This document shows, piece by piece, positions 16,856 to 27,887 of a stretch of 64,000 nucleotides of DNA. Numbering within the stretch: position 1 is the first letter of the stretch; each line of letters begins with the position of its first letter. The notes below the pieces were generated by a model that was not told where the DNA came from, searched no databases, and saw only the letters and a list, made by a program, of their open reading frames with translations. The position numbers and the translations under genes were made by a program. Origin of the DNA: Martelella lutilitoris (GTDB lineage: Bacteria > Pseudomonadota > Alphaproteobacteria > Rhizobiales > Rhizobiaceae); assembly GCF_016598595.1 (NCBI RefSeq), contig NZ_CP066786.1, positions 1,015,501-1,079,500 of the forward strand, written 5' to 3'.

Positions 16856-18247
16856 TCATTCCGCAGCCTGCGCGGCTCTGTGGCCGGACACTGCCGCTCC
16901 CGCATCCGCTCTCAGGCGCATCAGCGGAAAGACCGAGATGAGCGAGAGAATCGCGACGACGGCGAAGGCGATGTGGAAATGGGCGACCGTCAACTCGCCG
17001 CCGGTGAAATGGCCGGCAAGCTCGAGGATCACGGCGGCGAAGGCAACGCCGAGGGCGAAACTCGCCTGCTGGAACATTGAGCTTATCGCCGTTGCCTGGC
17101 TCGCCTGGCTGTTTTCGATATCGGCATAGGCAAGCGCGTTGACGCCTGTGAAGAAGAAGGAGCGGAACAGGCCCGAGCAGAACAGGATTGCCAGAATGAC
17201 GAGATGCGGCGTCGTCGCCTCGAAGAAGGCGAAGGTGACGGTCAGCACCGCTGCGCCCAGCGATGCGGTGATCAGCACGGTGCGGAAGCCGAAGGCGGAA
17301 AATACCTTCGGCGCGACGAATTTGGTCAGAAGCGCGCCGGCCGCGCCGATAAAGGTGATCATGCCGGATTCGAACGGGTTGAGGCCGAAACCGAGCTGCA
17401 ACATCAGCGGCATCAGGAAGGGGAAGGCGCCCGTCGCCATGCGGAAGAACGTCGCCGCAGACGTGGCAACGGCGAAGCTCGCATTGGAAAACAGTGACAG
17501 GTTGAGAAGCGGCTTTTCGACCCGACGCGCGTGACGGATATACCAGAATCCCGACAGGAAGCCGATCGCGGTGGTGATGAAGCCGGTCGCCGGCGGCAGG
17601 GCCGGCAGGCTGATCACCGACAGGCCGAAGACGATGCCGGAGGCGGCAAGCGCTACCAGGAAAAAGCCCTTCCAGTCGAGGTTCGACGGCGGTTCATCCT
17701 CGATCAGCGGCAGGAAGATGCCGGCCATGATCAGGCCGACAATGCCGATCGGAACGTTGATGAGAAATATCCAGTGCCATGAGAAATAGGTGGTGAGGAA
17801 GCCGCCGAGCGGCGGTCCCGCCATCGGGCCCAGAAGCGCCGGGATGGTCAGCAACGCCATGGCGCGCACCAGTTCGGAGCGGTTTGTCGTCCTCAGGATC
17901 ACCAGGCGTCCGACCGGCGTCATCATCGCCCCGCCCATGCCCTGCAGGAAGCGCGAGGCCACGAACTCGATCAGATTGCTCGAGATCGCGCAGAACACGG
18001 AGCCGATCAAAAAAACGATGATCGCCGCGCGAAAAACGCGTTTGGCCCCGAAACGGTCGGCCGTCCAGCCGGAAACGGGAATGAAGATCGCAAGCGCCAC
18101 CATATAGGTGGTCAGCGCCAGCTTCAGCGTGATCGGACCGACGTTCAGATCGGCGGCAATGGCCGGCAGCGCTGTCGAGATGACGGTCGAATCCATCTGC
18201 TCCATGAAGAGCGCAACGGCCATGATCAGCGGAACGATCGGGTTCAT
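16856..18247 (-). CDS. MFS drug exporter, DHA2 family (MdtD-like)
   Basis: About 463 residues with many hydrophobic segments, as in DHA2 proton-drug antiporters. MEQMDSTVISTALPAIA (helix 1), GWTADRFGAKRVF (motif A), RFLQGMGGAMMTPVGRL and SWHWIFLINVPIGI resemble E. coli MdtD closely. It would export hydrophobic compounds across the inner membrane; substrates are unknown. The frame is open to 18373 but the membrane core begins at MNPIVPLIMAV (ATG at 18247). No regulator or membrane-fusion partner is adjacent. Confidence 0.85.
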   Translation of the reverse strand: MNPIVPLIMAVALFMEQMDSTVISTALPAIAADLNVGPITLKLALTTYMVALAIFIPVSGWTADRFGAKRVFRAAIIVFLIGSVFCAISSNLIEFVASRFLQGMGGAMMTPVGRLVILRTTNRSELVRAMALLTIPALLGPMAGPPLGGFLTTYFSWHWIFLINVPIGIVGLIMAGIFLPLIEDEPPSNLDWKGFFLVALAASGIVFGLSVISLPALPPATGFITTAIGFLSGFWYIRHARRVEKPLLNLSLFSNASFAVATSAATFFRMATGAFPFLMPLMLQLGFGLNPFESGMITFIGAAGALLTKFVAPKVFSAFGFRTVLITASLGAAVLTVTFAFFEATTPHLVILAILFCSGLFRSFFFTGVNALAYADIENSQASQATAISSMFQQASFALGVAFAAVILELAGHFTGGELTVAHFHIAFAVVAILSLISVFPLMRLRADAGAAVSGHRAAQAAE

Positions 18248-18441
18248 CTCTCGGCAACTCGGAAAATGTGACAAGAGCAGACGTTCTATCTGGCGCTCGC
18301 GCAAAAGCCAATGGCCCAAGCCCTTTTCCCGCTCACGCAAATGTGACGCTTCAGTCAGGGCAAATACATGCATCCGACTTGAAACCGACGCATCCTCCCC
18401 AAGGTCAGAGGTGTTGAATTTTCATTCCAGGAGGACGATTG

Positions 18442-19437
18442 ATGACTGAGAATACTGGTATCAACCGCCGTCGTCTGATGGCCGGCGCGGGACTGGCCGC
18501 CATCGCCACGCCCTTCGTGACCGGTGCGGCAAGCGCCCAGTCGCAGAGCACGGAAGGCGACCGCATGAAGATGGTCGATGCGCCGCCGAGCGACAGTTTT
18601 GATCTCGGCGACTTCAAGCTGCTCGTCGTCGAGGACGGCACGAGGCTGATGGAAAATCCGGGCGAGACCTTCGGTACCGGGCAGGACCCGGAGACCGTTG
18701 CCGCCCTGCTTGAGGAGAATTTCCTGCCGCCGGACAAGCTGATCAACGGGTTTGCGCCGGTGCTTGTCGATACCGGTAATGAGACCGTGCTGTTCGACAC
18801 CGGCATGGGGCCTGCGGGCCGCTCCTGGGGCGCTGGGCGTTTGCGGGAGGGGCTGATTGCCAATGGCTACCAGCCGGAGGACATCGACATCGTCGTCATC
18901 ACCCACATGCATGGCGATCATATCAACGGGCTGATGGAAGAGGACGGCCCGGCTTTTCCGAATGCGCGCTATGTCTTCGGCGAGAAGGAATATGCCTTCT
19001 GGAGCGATGATGCGCGCATGGGCACGCCCGCCGAAGGCGGCCACCAGAGCGTGAAGAAGCTCGTCACGCCGCTTGTCGATCAGGCGACCTTCATCGGCGG
19101 CGGCGATGAAGTCGTGCCCGGCATCACGGCAATGGACGCCTTCGGCCACACGCCCGGCCATCTGATCTTCATGCTCAGTTCGGGCGACGAGAGGCTGCTG
19201 CTGACGGCCGACACCGCGAATCAGTACGTGCTTTCTCTGCAGCGCCCGGACTGGCATGTGCGCTTCGACATGGACAAGGAGATGGCTGCCGCGACCCGCA
19301 GGCAGGTCTTCGACATGGTGGCCGCCGAGCGGATTCCTTTCCTCGGCTATCACATGCCGTTCCCTGCCGTCGGCTATGTGGAAAAGGTCGGAGACGGCTA
19401 CAAATTCATGCCGAAGACGTACCAGTTCAAGGTCTGA
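18442..19437 (+). CDS. Tat-exported metallo-beta-lactamase-fold hydrolase
   Basis: A 331-residue protein. The N-terminus NRRRLMAGAGLAAIATPFVTGAASA is a twin-arginine signal. The MBL metal motif is HMHGDH at residues 155-160, with GHTPGH and TADTAN further on, and a late His in YHMPFPAVGYVEK. It is therefore probably a periplasmic metallohydrolase with two metals. AGGAGG precedes the ATG at 18442; an upstream TTG is in frame but too close to it. It is divergent from the MFS gene; substrate unknown. Confidence 0.82.
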   Translation: MTENTGINRRRLMAGAGLAAIATPFVTGAASAQSQSTEGDRMKMVDAPPSDSFDLGDFKLLVVEDGTRLMENPGETFGTGQDPETVAALLEENFLPPDKLINGFAPVLVDTGNETVLFDTGMGPAGRSWGAGRLREGLIANGYQPEDIDIVVITHMHGDHINGLMEEDGPAFPNARYVFGEKEYAFWSDDARMGTPAEGGHQSVKKLVTPLVDQATFIGGGDEVVPGITAMDAFGHTPGHLIFMLSSGDERLLLTADTANQYVLSLQRPDWHVRFDMDKEMAAATRRQVFDMVAAERIPFLGYHMPFPAVGYVEKVGDGYKFMPKTYQFKV

Positions 19438-19443
19438 AAACAC

Positions 19444-19461
19444 GCGGCGCAATTGCGCCGC
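19444..19461. terminator. Hairpin after the MBL gene
   Basis: A perfectly self-complementary 18-mer (GCGGCGC stem, AATT loop) begins 6 bases after the MBL stop codon. It is followed by CTTCAC rather than a T run, so intrinsic termination would be weak. Confidence 0.4.
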
Positions 19462-19477
19462 CTTCACAATCCGCCCG

Positions 19478-19499
19478 ATCCGGAATGCGCATTTCGGAT
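19478..19499. promoter_or_regulatory. 22-base imperfect palindrome upstream of guaB
   Basis: ATCCGGAATGC followed immediately by GCATTTCGGAT forms an 11-bp inverted repeat with one mismatch, 121 bases before guaB. It could be an operator, or a second element of the transcription end after the MBL gene. No known purine regulator site is recognised. Confidence 0.3.
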
Positions 19500-19604
19500 T
19501 GGGTATTTCCAACGCGTCATCTTCGTGTTACGAGCACTCGCCAACTTCCAGACTTATCTGCAAGGGACCGGACGGAACGCACCGCCCGGCCATTTCGTAT
19601 TTGA

Positions 19605-22168
<2,564 letters not shown>

Positions 22169-22215
22169 AGCAGGCAATGCGCCGCCGCAGTCGTCTCTTT
22201 GCGGCGGCGTAAAAC

Positions 22216-23034
22216 TCAGCTCTGGCTTTGCGACTGGCTCTGGCTGGCGACGGATAGCTTGACCGCAAGGCTTTCCCTGCCGCCGCCGATCGTCATGCCG
22301 GAAACGGGCGCGGCATCCCTGTAATCCAGGCCTGAGGCAACCCGCACATAGCGCTCGTCCGGGCAGACCTTGTTTGCGGCGTCGAAGCCGACCCAGCCGA
22401 GGCCTTCCAGATAGCACTCCGCCCAGGCGTGGCTTGCCGTCTGGTTTTCCAGATCGGGCATATAGAGATAGCCGGAGACATAGCGCGCCGGCACCTTCAT
22501 CTTGCGGGCTGAGGCAATCACGATATGGGCATAGTCCTGGCAGACGCCGGATTTGGCCTCCAGCGCCTCGCCGGCCGTAGTCGCGACGCTGGTCGTGCCG
22601 GGCTTGAAGGTCATGGTCTTGTGCAGCCGCTCCATCAGGTTATGAAGCTTGGCCAGGTCCGAGTCGCCCTCGAGCTTTTCGACGAGCTTCTCAATCGGCT
22701 TGTCGGCGGTTGTCAGCGGCGTCTGCCGCAGGAACAGCCAGAGCGGGATGTCCGGCGAGGCCGGGCCGAAAATGCCGTCCGTGTCGCGGGTTTCCACCGT
22801 CCCCGAGGCGATCAGGCGAACGCTCGGATGTTCCCCCTCGACGGAGACGAGCCGGACATGGTTCTCGTACTGGTCGGTATAGGCGACCTCGTTCTTGGCG
22901 CCCTCGATGGTCACCGCCCAGTCGCGGATTGTCTGGCCGGCCGAATCGACCGGCGTCAGCCGCAGCCGCTGCAGCGAGAACTGAACCGGGGTCTCGTAAC
23001 TGTATTCAGTCACATGGTTGATGTTCAAAAGCAT
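22216..23034 (-). CDS. Transglutaminase-like cysteine protease-fold protein
   Basis: A 272-residue protein with an N-terminal beta domain (HVTEYSYETPVQFSLQRLRLTP) and a transglutaminase-like core. The catalytic triad is Cys165 in SGVCQDYAH, His202 in ASHAWAE and Asp218 in WVGFDAANK. The C-terminus is a run of four Ser-Gln pairs after SVA, an unusual low-complexity tail. AAGGGA about 9 bases upstream fixes the start at 23034; the open frame extends further. Third gene of an operon with alpha-E and ATP-grasp proteins; such trios are predicted peptide-bond forming or cleaving systems, with no settled function. Confidence 0.88.
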   Translation of the reverse strand: MLLNINHVTEYSYETPVQFSLQRLRLTPVDSAGQTIRDWAVTIEGAKNEVAYTDQYENHVRLVSVEGEHPSVRLIASGTVETRDTDGIFGPASPDIPLWLFLRQTPLTTADKPIEKLVEKLEGDSDLAKLHNLMERLHKTMTFKPGTTSVATTAGEALEAKSGVCQDYAHIVIASARKMKVPARYVSGYLYMPDLENQTASHAWAECYLEGLGWVGFDAANKVCPDERYVRVASGLDYRDAAPVSGMTIGGGRESLAVKLSVASQSQSQSQS

Positions 23035-23065
23035 CGCGTTTGTCCCTTCACGCCTTTCCGCACCC

Positions 23066-24004
23066 TCATGCGTAGAAGCGATACCCCTCGCTGATTTGCT
23101 GGCTGAGCTTGTTGTTGCGGCTGACGAAGTCCTCGAGGAACTGGTGCAGGCCGTTGTCCATGATCGTCTTGATCTTCTGGCTGCGAAGTGTGCTGCGGAT
23201 GGCATGCGCGGTGTCGTGCGCCTCCAGCCGCTCGCCGTAATCGGCGGCGAGATAGTCCAGATTGAGCACGATCTTCTCGTAGGAATAGGCGAGCGAGCGC
23301 GGCAATTGCACGTCGAGGATCAGAAATTCGGCAATCTGGCTCGGGCGGTACTCGCCGTTATGCACCCAGCCATAGGCCCGGTGGGCCGAGACCGAACGCA
23401 GGATCGATTCCCACTGCAGATTGTCGAGCGAGGTGCCGACATGGTGGACTGACGGCAGCAGCACGTAATATTTCACGTCGAGAATGCGGCTGGTATTGTC
23501 CGCGCGCTCGATGAACGTGCCGATATGGGCGAAGTTGTAGATCTCGTTGCGCAGCATCGAGCCGTGGAAGGTGCCGCGGATCAGCGCCGTCTTGTGCTTG
23601 ACCAAGTCGATCGCCTTGGGCAGGTCGGCCGGCCTCAGCTTGGCCGAAAGCAGGCTCCGGCTTTCGATCCAGCATTCATTGGTGGCTTCCCATGTCTCGC
23701 GCGTCAGCGCGGTGCGCACCAGGCGGGCATTGTTGCGGCCCGCGTCGATGCACGAGACGACGCTCGAAGGGTTGCGGCGGTCACGCAACAGGAAGTCGAT
23801 GGCATTGTCGGCCGTCAGCTTGCTGTGCACCTCGAAATAGGCTTCCTGGACGCCGGCGCTCTGCAGGATGCCGTCCCAGTCATCCGCGCCGTTGGAGCGC
23901 GTCAGCGCCACGCGCTGGCCGGCGTCGATCAGGCGGGCGATGTTCTCGGCGCGCTCGAAATAGCGGAACATCCAGAACAGGCCGTTTGCGGTTTTTCCAA
24001 GCAT
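23066..24004 (-). CDS. Alpha-E domain protein
   Basis: A 312-residue all-helical protein. MLGKTANGLFWMFRYFERAENIARLIDAG at the start, then RNNARLVRTALTRETWEATNE and FIERADNTSRILDVKYYVLLP are hallmark segments of the alpha-E (former DUF403) family, in which conserved Arg and Glu residues sit on helices. No enzymatic activity is established. The stop codon of the ATP-grasp gene and the start codons here overlap as TGATGATG, so the two are translationally coupled. The transglutaminase-like gene begins 31 bases downstream. Confidence 0.88.
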   Translation of the reverse strand: MLGKTANGLFWMFRYFERAENIARLIDAGQRVALTRSNGADDWDGILQSAGVQEAYFEVHSKLTADNAIDFLLRDRRNPSSVVSCIDAGRNNARLVRTALTRETWEATNECWIESRSLLSAKLRPADLPKAIDLVKHKTALIRGTFHGSMLRNEIYNFAHIGTFIERADNTSRILDVKYYVLLPSVHHVGTSLDNLQWESILRSVSAHRAYGWVHNGEYRPSQIAEFLILDVQLPRSLAYSYEKIVLNLDYLAADYGERLEAHDTAHAIRSTLRSQKIKTIMDNGLHQFLEDFVSRNNKLSQQISEGYRFYA

Positions 24005-24006
24005 CA

Positions 24007-25428
24007 TCAGTCCTCCAGCACCCATGTATCCTTGGTTCCGCCGCCCTGGCTGGAATTGACCACCAGGGAGCCTTCCTTCAATGCGACGCGGGTGAGCCCG
24101 CCGGGCATGATCCGCACGCGGTCCGACACCAGCACATAGGGCCTCAAATCGACATGGCGCGGGGCGATGCCTTTCTTGACGAGGATCGGGACGGTGGAGA
24201 GCGAAAGCGTCGGCTGGGCGATGTAGTTCGCGGGCCTTGCGCGAAGCTTGGCGGTGAAGTCTTCCAGCTCCTTCTTGCTCGCCGCCGGACCGACCAGCAT
24301 GCCGTAGCCGCCGGAGCCATGCACTTCCTTGACCACGAGGTTCGCAATATTGTCGAGCACATAGGCGAGGCTTTCCGGCTCCGAGCAGCGCCATGTCGGC
24401 ACATTTTCCAGAAGCGGCTTCTGGCCGGTGTAGAATTCGACGATTTCCGGCATGTAGGAATAGATCGCCTTGTCATCGGCAATGCCGGTGCCCGGCGCGT
24501 TGGCGATGGTGACATGGCCGGCGCGGTAAACATCCATTATGCCCGGAATGCCGAGCGCGGAGTCCGGGCGGAAGGTGAGGGGATCGAGGAAGTCGTCGTC
24601 GACGCGGCGATAGATGACGTCCAGCGCCTCGTAGCCGCGCGTGGTGCGCATCTTCACCTTGCCGTCGATGACGCGCAGATCCTGGCCCTCGACCAGTTCC
24701 ACGCCCATCATGTCGGCGAGGAAGGAATGCTCGTAATAGGCGGAGTTGTAGATGCCGGGCGTCAGTACGCCGACGCGCGGCCGGGTGCCGGAGAAGCCGG
24801 GAGGCGCAAGCGTCGCAAGGCTCTGGCGCAGAAGCTGGGGGTAGTCCTCCACGCGGCGCACCCGGTTCTTGTAGAACAGCTCGGGAAACATCTGCATCAT
24901 GGTTTCCCGGTTTTCCAGCATGTAGGAAACGCCCGACGGCGTGCGGGCATTGTCCTCCAGCACGTAGAACTGGTCCTCGCCGGTGCGCACGATATCGGTG
25001 CCGACAATGTGGGTATAGACGCCGCCGGGCGGCTCGAAGCCGATCATCTGCGGCAGGAAGGCGTCATTCTCCTCGATCAGACGGCGCGGCAGGCGACCGG
25101 CCTTGATGATCTCCTGCTTGTGGTAGATGTCCTTGAGAAAGGCGTTCAGCGCGATGACGCGCTGTTCGATGCCGGCTGCCAGCTTGCGCCATTCCCGGCC
25201 GGAAATGATGCGCGGCACGATGTCGAAGGGGATCAGCTTTTCCGAACTGTCGGCATGGCCGTAAACAGCGAAGGTGATGCCCGTCTTGCGGAAAATGTTT
25301 TCCGCATCGCGCGATTTCGCAATCAGGGATGCGGGGTTCTGCTGACTGTACCAGTCATAGTAGTCCTTGTAAGGGTCGCGCGGCTGGTTGTCCGCGGTCA
25401 TCATTTCATCGAATGGCAAAGCGTTCAT
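24007..25428 (-). CDS. Circularly permuted ATP-grasp protein
   Basis: A 473-residue protein of the CP-ATPgrasp family: DPYKDYYDWYSQQNP near the start, FRKTGITFAVYG, VLEDNARTPSGVSYMLENRE, PGIYNSAYYEHSFLA, VKEVHGSGGYGMLVGP and the C-terminal LVVNSSQGGGTKDTWVL. ATP-grasp enzymes join a carboxylate to an amine or thiol through an acyl phosphate; the substrate here is unknown. Start: ATG at 25428, with GGGGG directly adjoining, so the alternative pair of ATG codons at 25404 is possible. First gene of the operon with alpha-E and transglutaminase-like proteins. No proteasome-like Anbu gene is adjacent. Confidence 0.88.
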   Translation of the reverse strand: MNALPFDEMMTADNQPRDPYKDYYDWYSQQNPASLIAKSRDAENIFRKTGITFAVYGHADSSEKLIPFDIVPRIISGREWRKLAAGIEQRVIALNAFLKDIYHKQEIIKAGRLPRRLIEENDAFLPQMIGFEPPGGVYTHIVGTDIVRTGEDQFYVLEDNARTPSGVSYMLENRETMMQMFPELFYKNRVRRVEDYPQLLRQSLATLAPPGFSGTRPRVGVLTPGIYNSAYYEHSFLADMMGVELVEGQDLRVIDGKVKMRTTRGYEALDVIYRRVDDDFLDPLTFRPDSALGIPGIMDVYRAGHVTIANAPGTGIADDKAIYSYMPEIVEFYTGQKPLLENVPTWRCSEPESLAYVLDNIANLVVKEVHGSGGYGMLVGPAASKKELEDFTAKLRARPANYIAQPTLSLSTVPILVKKGIAPRHVDLRPYVLVSDRVRIMPGGLTRVALKEGSLVVNSSQGGGTKDTWVLED

Positions 25429-25757
25429 CCCCCGATTGTTATTATCGCATATCAATACAACATCTGAAGTAATGCAAGGACCATGCCTTCCTGCGGAAGG
25501 CGGCATTTGCATGGTCCAATACAACCAACGCGCTGAAATTCGGGCAGTTCCCCTCAAAATGCGCCGAATAAATGGGCAGGCGGCTCGTCGCGCTTGCGCA
25601 TCTTCGGCGCGAGCGCTGCAGAGGCGCGTGCTCGGGCAAGACAGAGACGTCAACAGATTTTGATATCGAACCTTTGGCCAGACCCTTCGGCCGACTTGCC
25701 GCCGTTGCATTCTGCGCTAGAATCTTTCCTTGAACACGCAGCGGAGTGGATCAGCGC
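25429..25757. other. Intergenic region between ATP-grasp operon and mltB-like gene
   Basis: 329 bases with no supported gene. It contains the promoters of the two divergent units and a long nested hairpin at 25478-25517. I see no clear -10/-35 pair, and short open frames here have no ribosome site or recognisable content. Confidence 0.5.
25478..25517. repeat. Nested inverted repeat
   Basis: GGACCATGC at 25478-25486 is perfectly repeated inverted as GCATGGTCC at 25509-25517. Inside it, CTTCC and GGAAG (25487-25499) form a second small hairpin. Neither strand has a T run after it, so it is not a typical terminator; an RNA structure or protein site in the leader of the ATP-grasp operon is possible. 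Confidence 0.5.
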
Positions 25758-26897
25758 ATGCATGCGACGAGACGCGCATTTTCTCTTATGGCGCTAGGGA
25801 CCTTGCTCTCGGCCTGTTCGAGTAGTCTGTTCGGCGGGTCGCCGTCGGGTTCGACGCCCCCCGGCGCGATTGCCAATGCCGGATGGGACGCCTGGGTGGA
25901 GGATTTCAGGACCCGCGCCGAGGCGAAGGGCATTTCGCGGCAGACGCTGAACGCGGCGTTTGCCAACGCGGGCTATACGCCCGACGTCATCGTACAGGAC
26001 CGGAACCAGACCGAGTTCAACCGCACGCTCGAGGAGTACCTCGCCATCGCCGCCTCCGACGAGCGGGTGGCCAAGGGGCGCGCCAATTATGCCCGCTACC
26101 GGAATGTGCTGGAGCAGATCGAGGCGGTCTACGGGGTTGACGGAACCGTGGTCGTCGCCGTCTGGGGGCTGGAGAGCATGTATGGCGAGCGGCGCGGCGA
26201 TGTGCCGGTCGTCTCGGCGCTGTCGACGCTCGCCTATGAGGGACGCCGCGGCAGTTTCTTCGAAAGCCAGTTGCTGGGGGCTCTGAAAATCCTTCAGAAC
26301 GGCGATATCAGCCCGCAGCGGATGATCGGAAGCTGGGCCGGCGCCATGGGTCACACCCAGTTCATCCCCACCTCCTATCTCGGCTATGCCGTCGATTTCA
26401 ACGGCGACGGGCGGCGCGATATCTGGAGCGACGATCCGACCGACGCGCTGGCAAGCACGGCCGCCTATCTCAACCGGTCCGGATGGCGCACGGGCGAGCC
26501 CTGGGGCGGGGAGGCAGGCTCTCCGGGGGCATCCGTCGCCGGCGGTCGCCGCATTCAGCCGCACGACGGCGGGCCGGTTTTCGTCGTCGGGCCCAATTTC
26601 GATGTCATCAAGCGCTACAACAATTCGACGAGTTACGCGATCGGCGTCGGCCACCTTGCCGACCGCATTGCCGGCGCCGGCCCGATCGCCGGGACGTTCC
26701 CGCCGGATCGCTACGGCTTCACCGCCGACCAGCGCAAGGCGCTGCAGGCGGGATTGGAAGCCAGGGGCTATGACGCCGGCACGGTGGACGGCGTTTTCGG
26801 CACGCAGACGCGCGCGGCGATCTCGGCCTATCAGCGTGCAAACGGTCTCGCCGTTACGGGCGAGCCGTCAATGGATCTGTTGATGCAGCTTGGCTGA
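25758..26897 (+). CDS. Lytic murein transglycosylase, MltB type, lipoprotein
   Basis: A 379-residue protein. The signal ends in a lipobox LSAC with Cys20, so it should be lipid-anchored. The SLT_2/MltB domain has the catalytic Glu139 in VWGLESMYGERRGD, plus SWAGAMGHTQFIPTSYL and DFNGDGRRDIWSD. A C-terminal peptidoglycan-binding domain spans about residues 310-379 (LEARGYDAGTVDGVFGTQTRAAISAYQ). It cleaves peptidoglycan with formation of 1,6-anhydromuramic ends. GGAG 11 bases upstream supports the ATG at 25758; the in-frame GTG at 25746 is too close to it. Confidence 0.9.
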   Translation: MHATRRAFSLMALGTLLSACSSSLFGGSPSGSTPPGAIANAGWDAWVEDFRTRAEAKGISRQTLNAAFANAGYTPDVIVQDRNQTEFNRTLEEYLAIAASDERVAKGRANYARYRNVLEQIEAVYGVDGTVVVAVWGLESMYGERRGDVPVVSALSTLAYEGRRGSFFESQLLGALKILQNGDISPQRMIGSWAGAMGHTQFIPTSYLGYAVDFNGDGRRDIWSDDPTDALASTAAYLNRSGWRTGEPWGGEAGSPGASVAGGRRIQPHDGGPVFVVGPNFDVIKRYNNSTSYAIGVGHLADRIAGAGPIAGTFPPDRYGFTADQRKALQAGLEARGYDAGTVDGVFGTQTRAAISAYQRANGLAVTGEPSMDLLMQLG

Positions 26898-26990
26898 CTG
26901 AAGCGCCAGACCGCGGCAACAATATCTGAGTTCGCTGCCACTTTCATTCAAACGTCATCATAGGTTCAAAACCCTGTCACTTGCCGAGTG

Positions 26991-27000
26991 GATGTTCGTT
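26991..27000. promoter_or_regulatory. GlpR-like half-site upstream of the DeoR-type gene
   Basis: GATGTTCGTT matches WATGTTCGWT at 9 of 10 positions and shares the nonamer ATGTTCGTT with the site before glpD. It ends 31 bases before the start codon of the DeoR/GlpR-type gene, where autoregulation would act. Confidence 0.45.
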
Positions 27001-27031
27001 CGCGCATCGAAATCGCAATTCAGTGGCGCTA

Positions 27032-27805
27032 ATGAACATAAGTGATCGTCAAACGAAAATCCTGGCTCTGGTTGAGGCCCATGGGTCGATGACCATCGAG
27101 GCGCTGGCGGAGGAGTTCTCCGTTTCGCCGCAGACGATCCGCCGCGACGTCAACATGCTCTGCCGCGCCGACCAGCTGCGTCGCAGCCATGGCGGTGTGG
27201 AACGGATGAGCGCCGGTGTCAATCTCTCCTATGACAGCCGTCGCCTGTCGCACCCCGAAGCAAAGCGCCGGATCGGCCAGCTCGTCGCCCAGATGATCCC
27301 GAGCCGGGCCTCGGTGATGTTTTCGATCGGCACGACGCCGGAAATGGTGGCGGCCGCCATGGTCGATCATGACGATCTCACGGTGGTCACCAACAATCTG
27401 AACGTTGCCATGGCGCTCAGCCCGAACAGCTCCAACCGTATCTTCATTCCCGGCGGCATGATCCGGCTTCCCGACCGCGACCTGATCGGTCAGGAAGTGG
27501 AGGCCATGTTCAACGGCTACCGAGCCGATTTCGGCATCTATGGCGTTGCCGGCGTTGAACCCGACGGCGCGCTTGTCGATTTCGACCAGCAGGAGGCGGC
27601 CGCGCGCGAAGCGATCCGCATGAGTTGCCGCACCTCGATCCTGGTTGCCGACCGTTCCAAGTTCTCGCGCCCCGCGCCGGCCAAGCGCGGCCGGTTGGGC
27701 GATGCCGACATTCTCGTGCTCGACGGGCCGCCGACGCCGGAAATGGCGGCGCTGATCGAGGCAGAAGGCGTCGATCTGCGCTATCCGGAGGGAGATCTGG
27801 TATGA
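27032..27805 (+). CDS. DeoR/GlpR-family transcriptional regulator
   Basis: A 257-residue repressor. The DeoR helix-turn-helix is at residues 20-45 (TIEALAEEFSVSPQTIRRDV) and the C-terminal sugar-phosphate isomerase-like sensor domain includes FSIGTTPEMVAAA, VVTNNLNVA, and ILVADRSKF. Such proteins bind phosphorylated sugars or glycerol-3-phosphate. The shared half-site with glpD suggests it is GlpR, although the genes are about 10 kb apart. The start at 27032 fits the family (MNISDRQTKILALV); the ribosome site is weak. It ends 82 bases before the stop of the convergent DUF1868 gene. Confidence 0.88.
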   Translation: MNISDRQTKILALVEAHGSMTIEALAEEFSVSPQTIRRDVNMLCRADQLRRSHGGVERMSAGVNLSYDSRRLSHPEAKRRIGQLVAQMIPSRASVMFSIGTTPEMVAAAMVDHDDLTVVTNNLNVAMALSPNSSNRIFIPGGMIRLPDRDLIGQEVEAMFNGYRADFGIYGVAGVEPDGALVDFDQQEAAAREAIRMSCRTSILVADRSKFSRPAPAKRGRLGDADILVLDGPPTPEMAALIEAEGVDLRYPEGDLV

Positions 27806-27887
27806 GCGGCAACCGGAGCGGCGCTGCCTGCTCCGCCCCGCGCGCGGGCATTCGCTAGGCGGAAAGCGAAGTCCCGGCCGCCCCATA

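Noticed and set aside
23034..23205. N-terminal extension of the transglutaminase-like protein
   Set aside because: The added residues are Ser/Ala/Arg-rich and lie over the alpha-E gene's coding end; ribosome site and family start agree on 23034.
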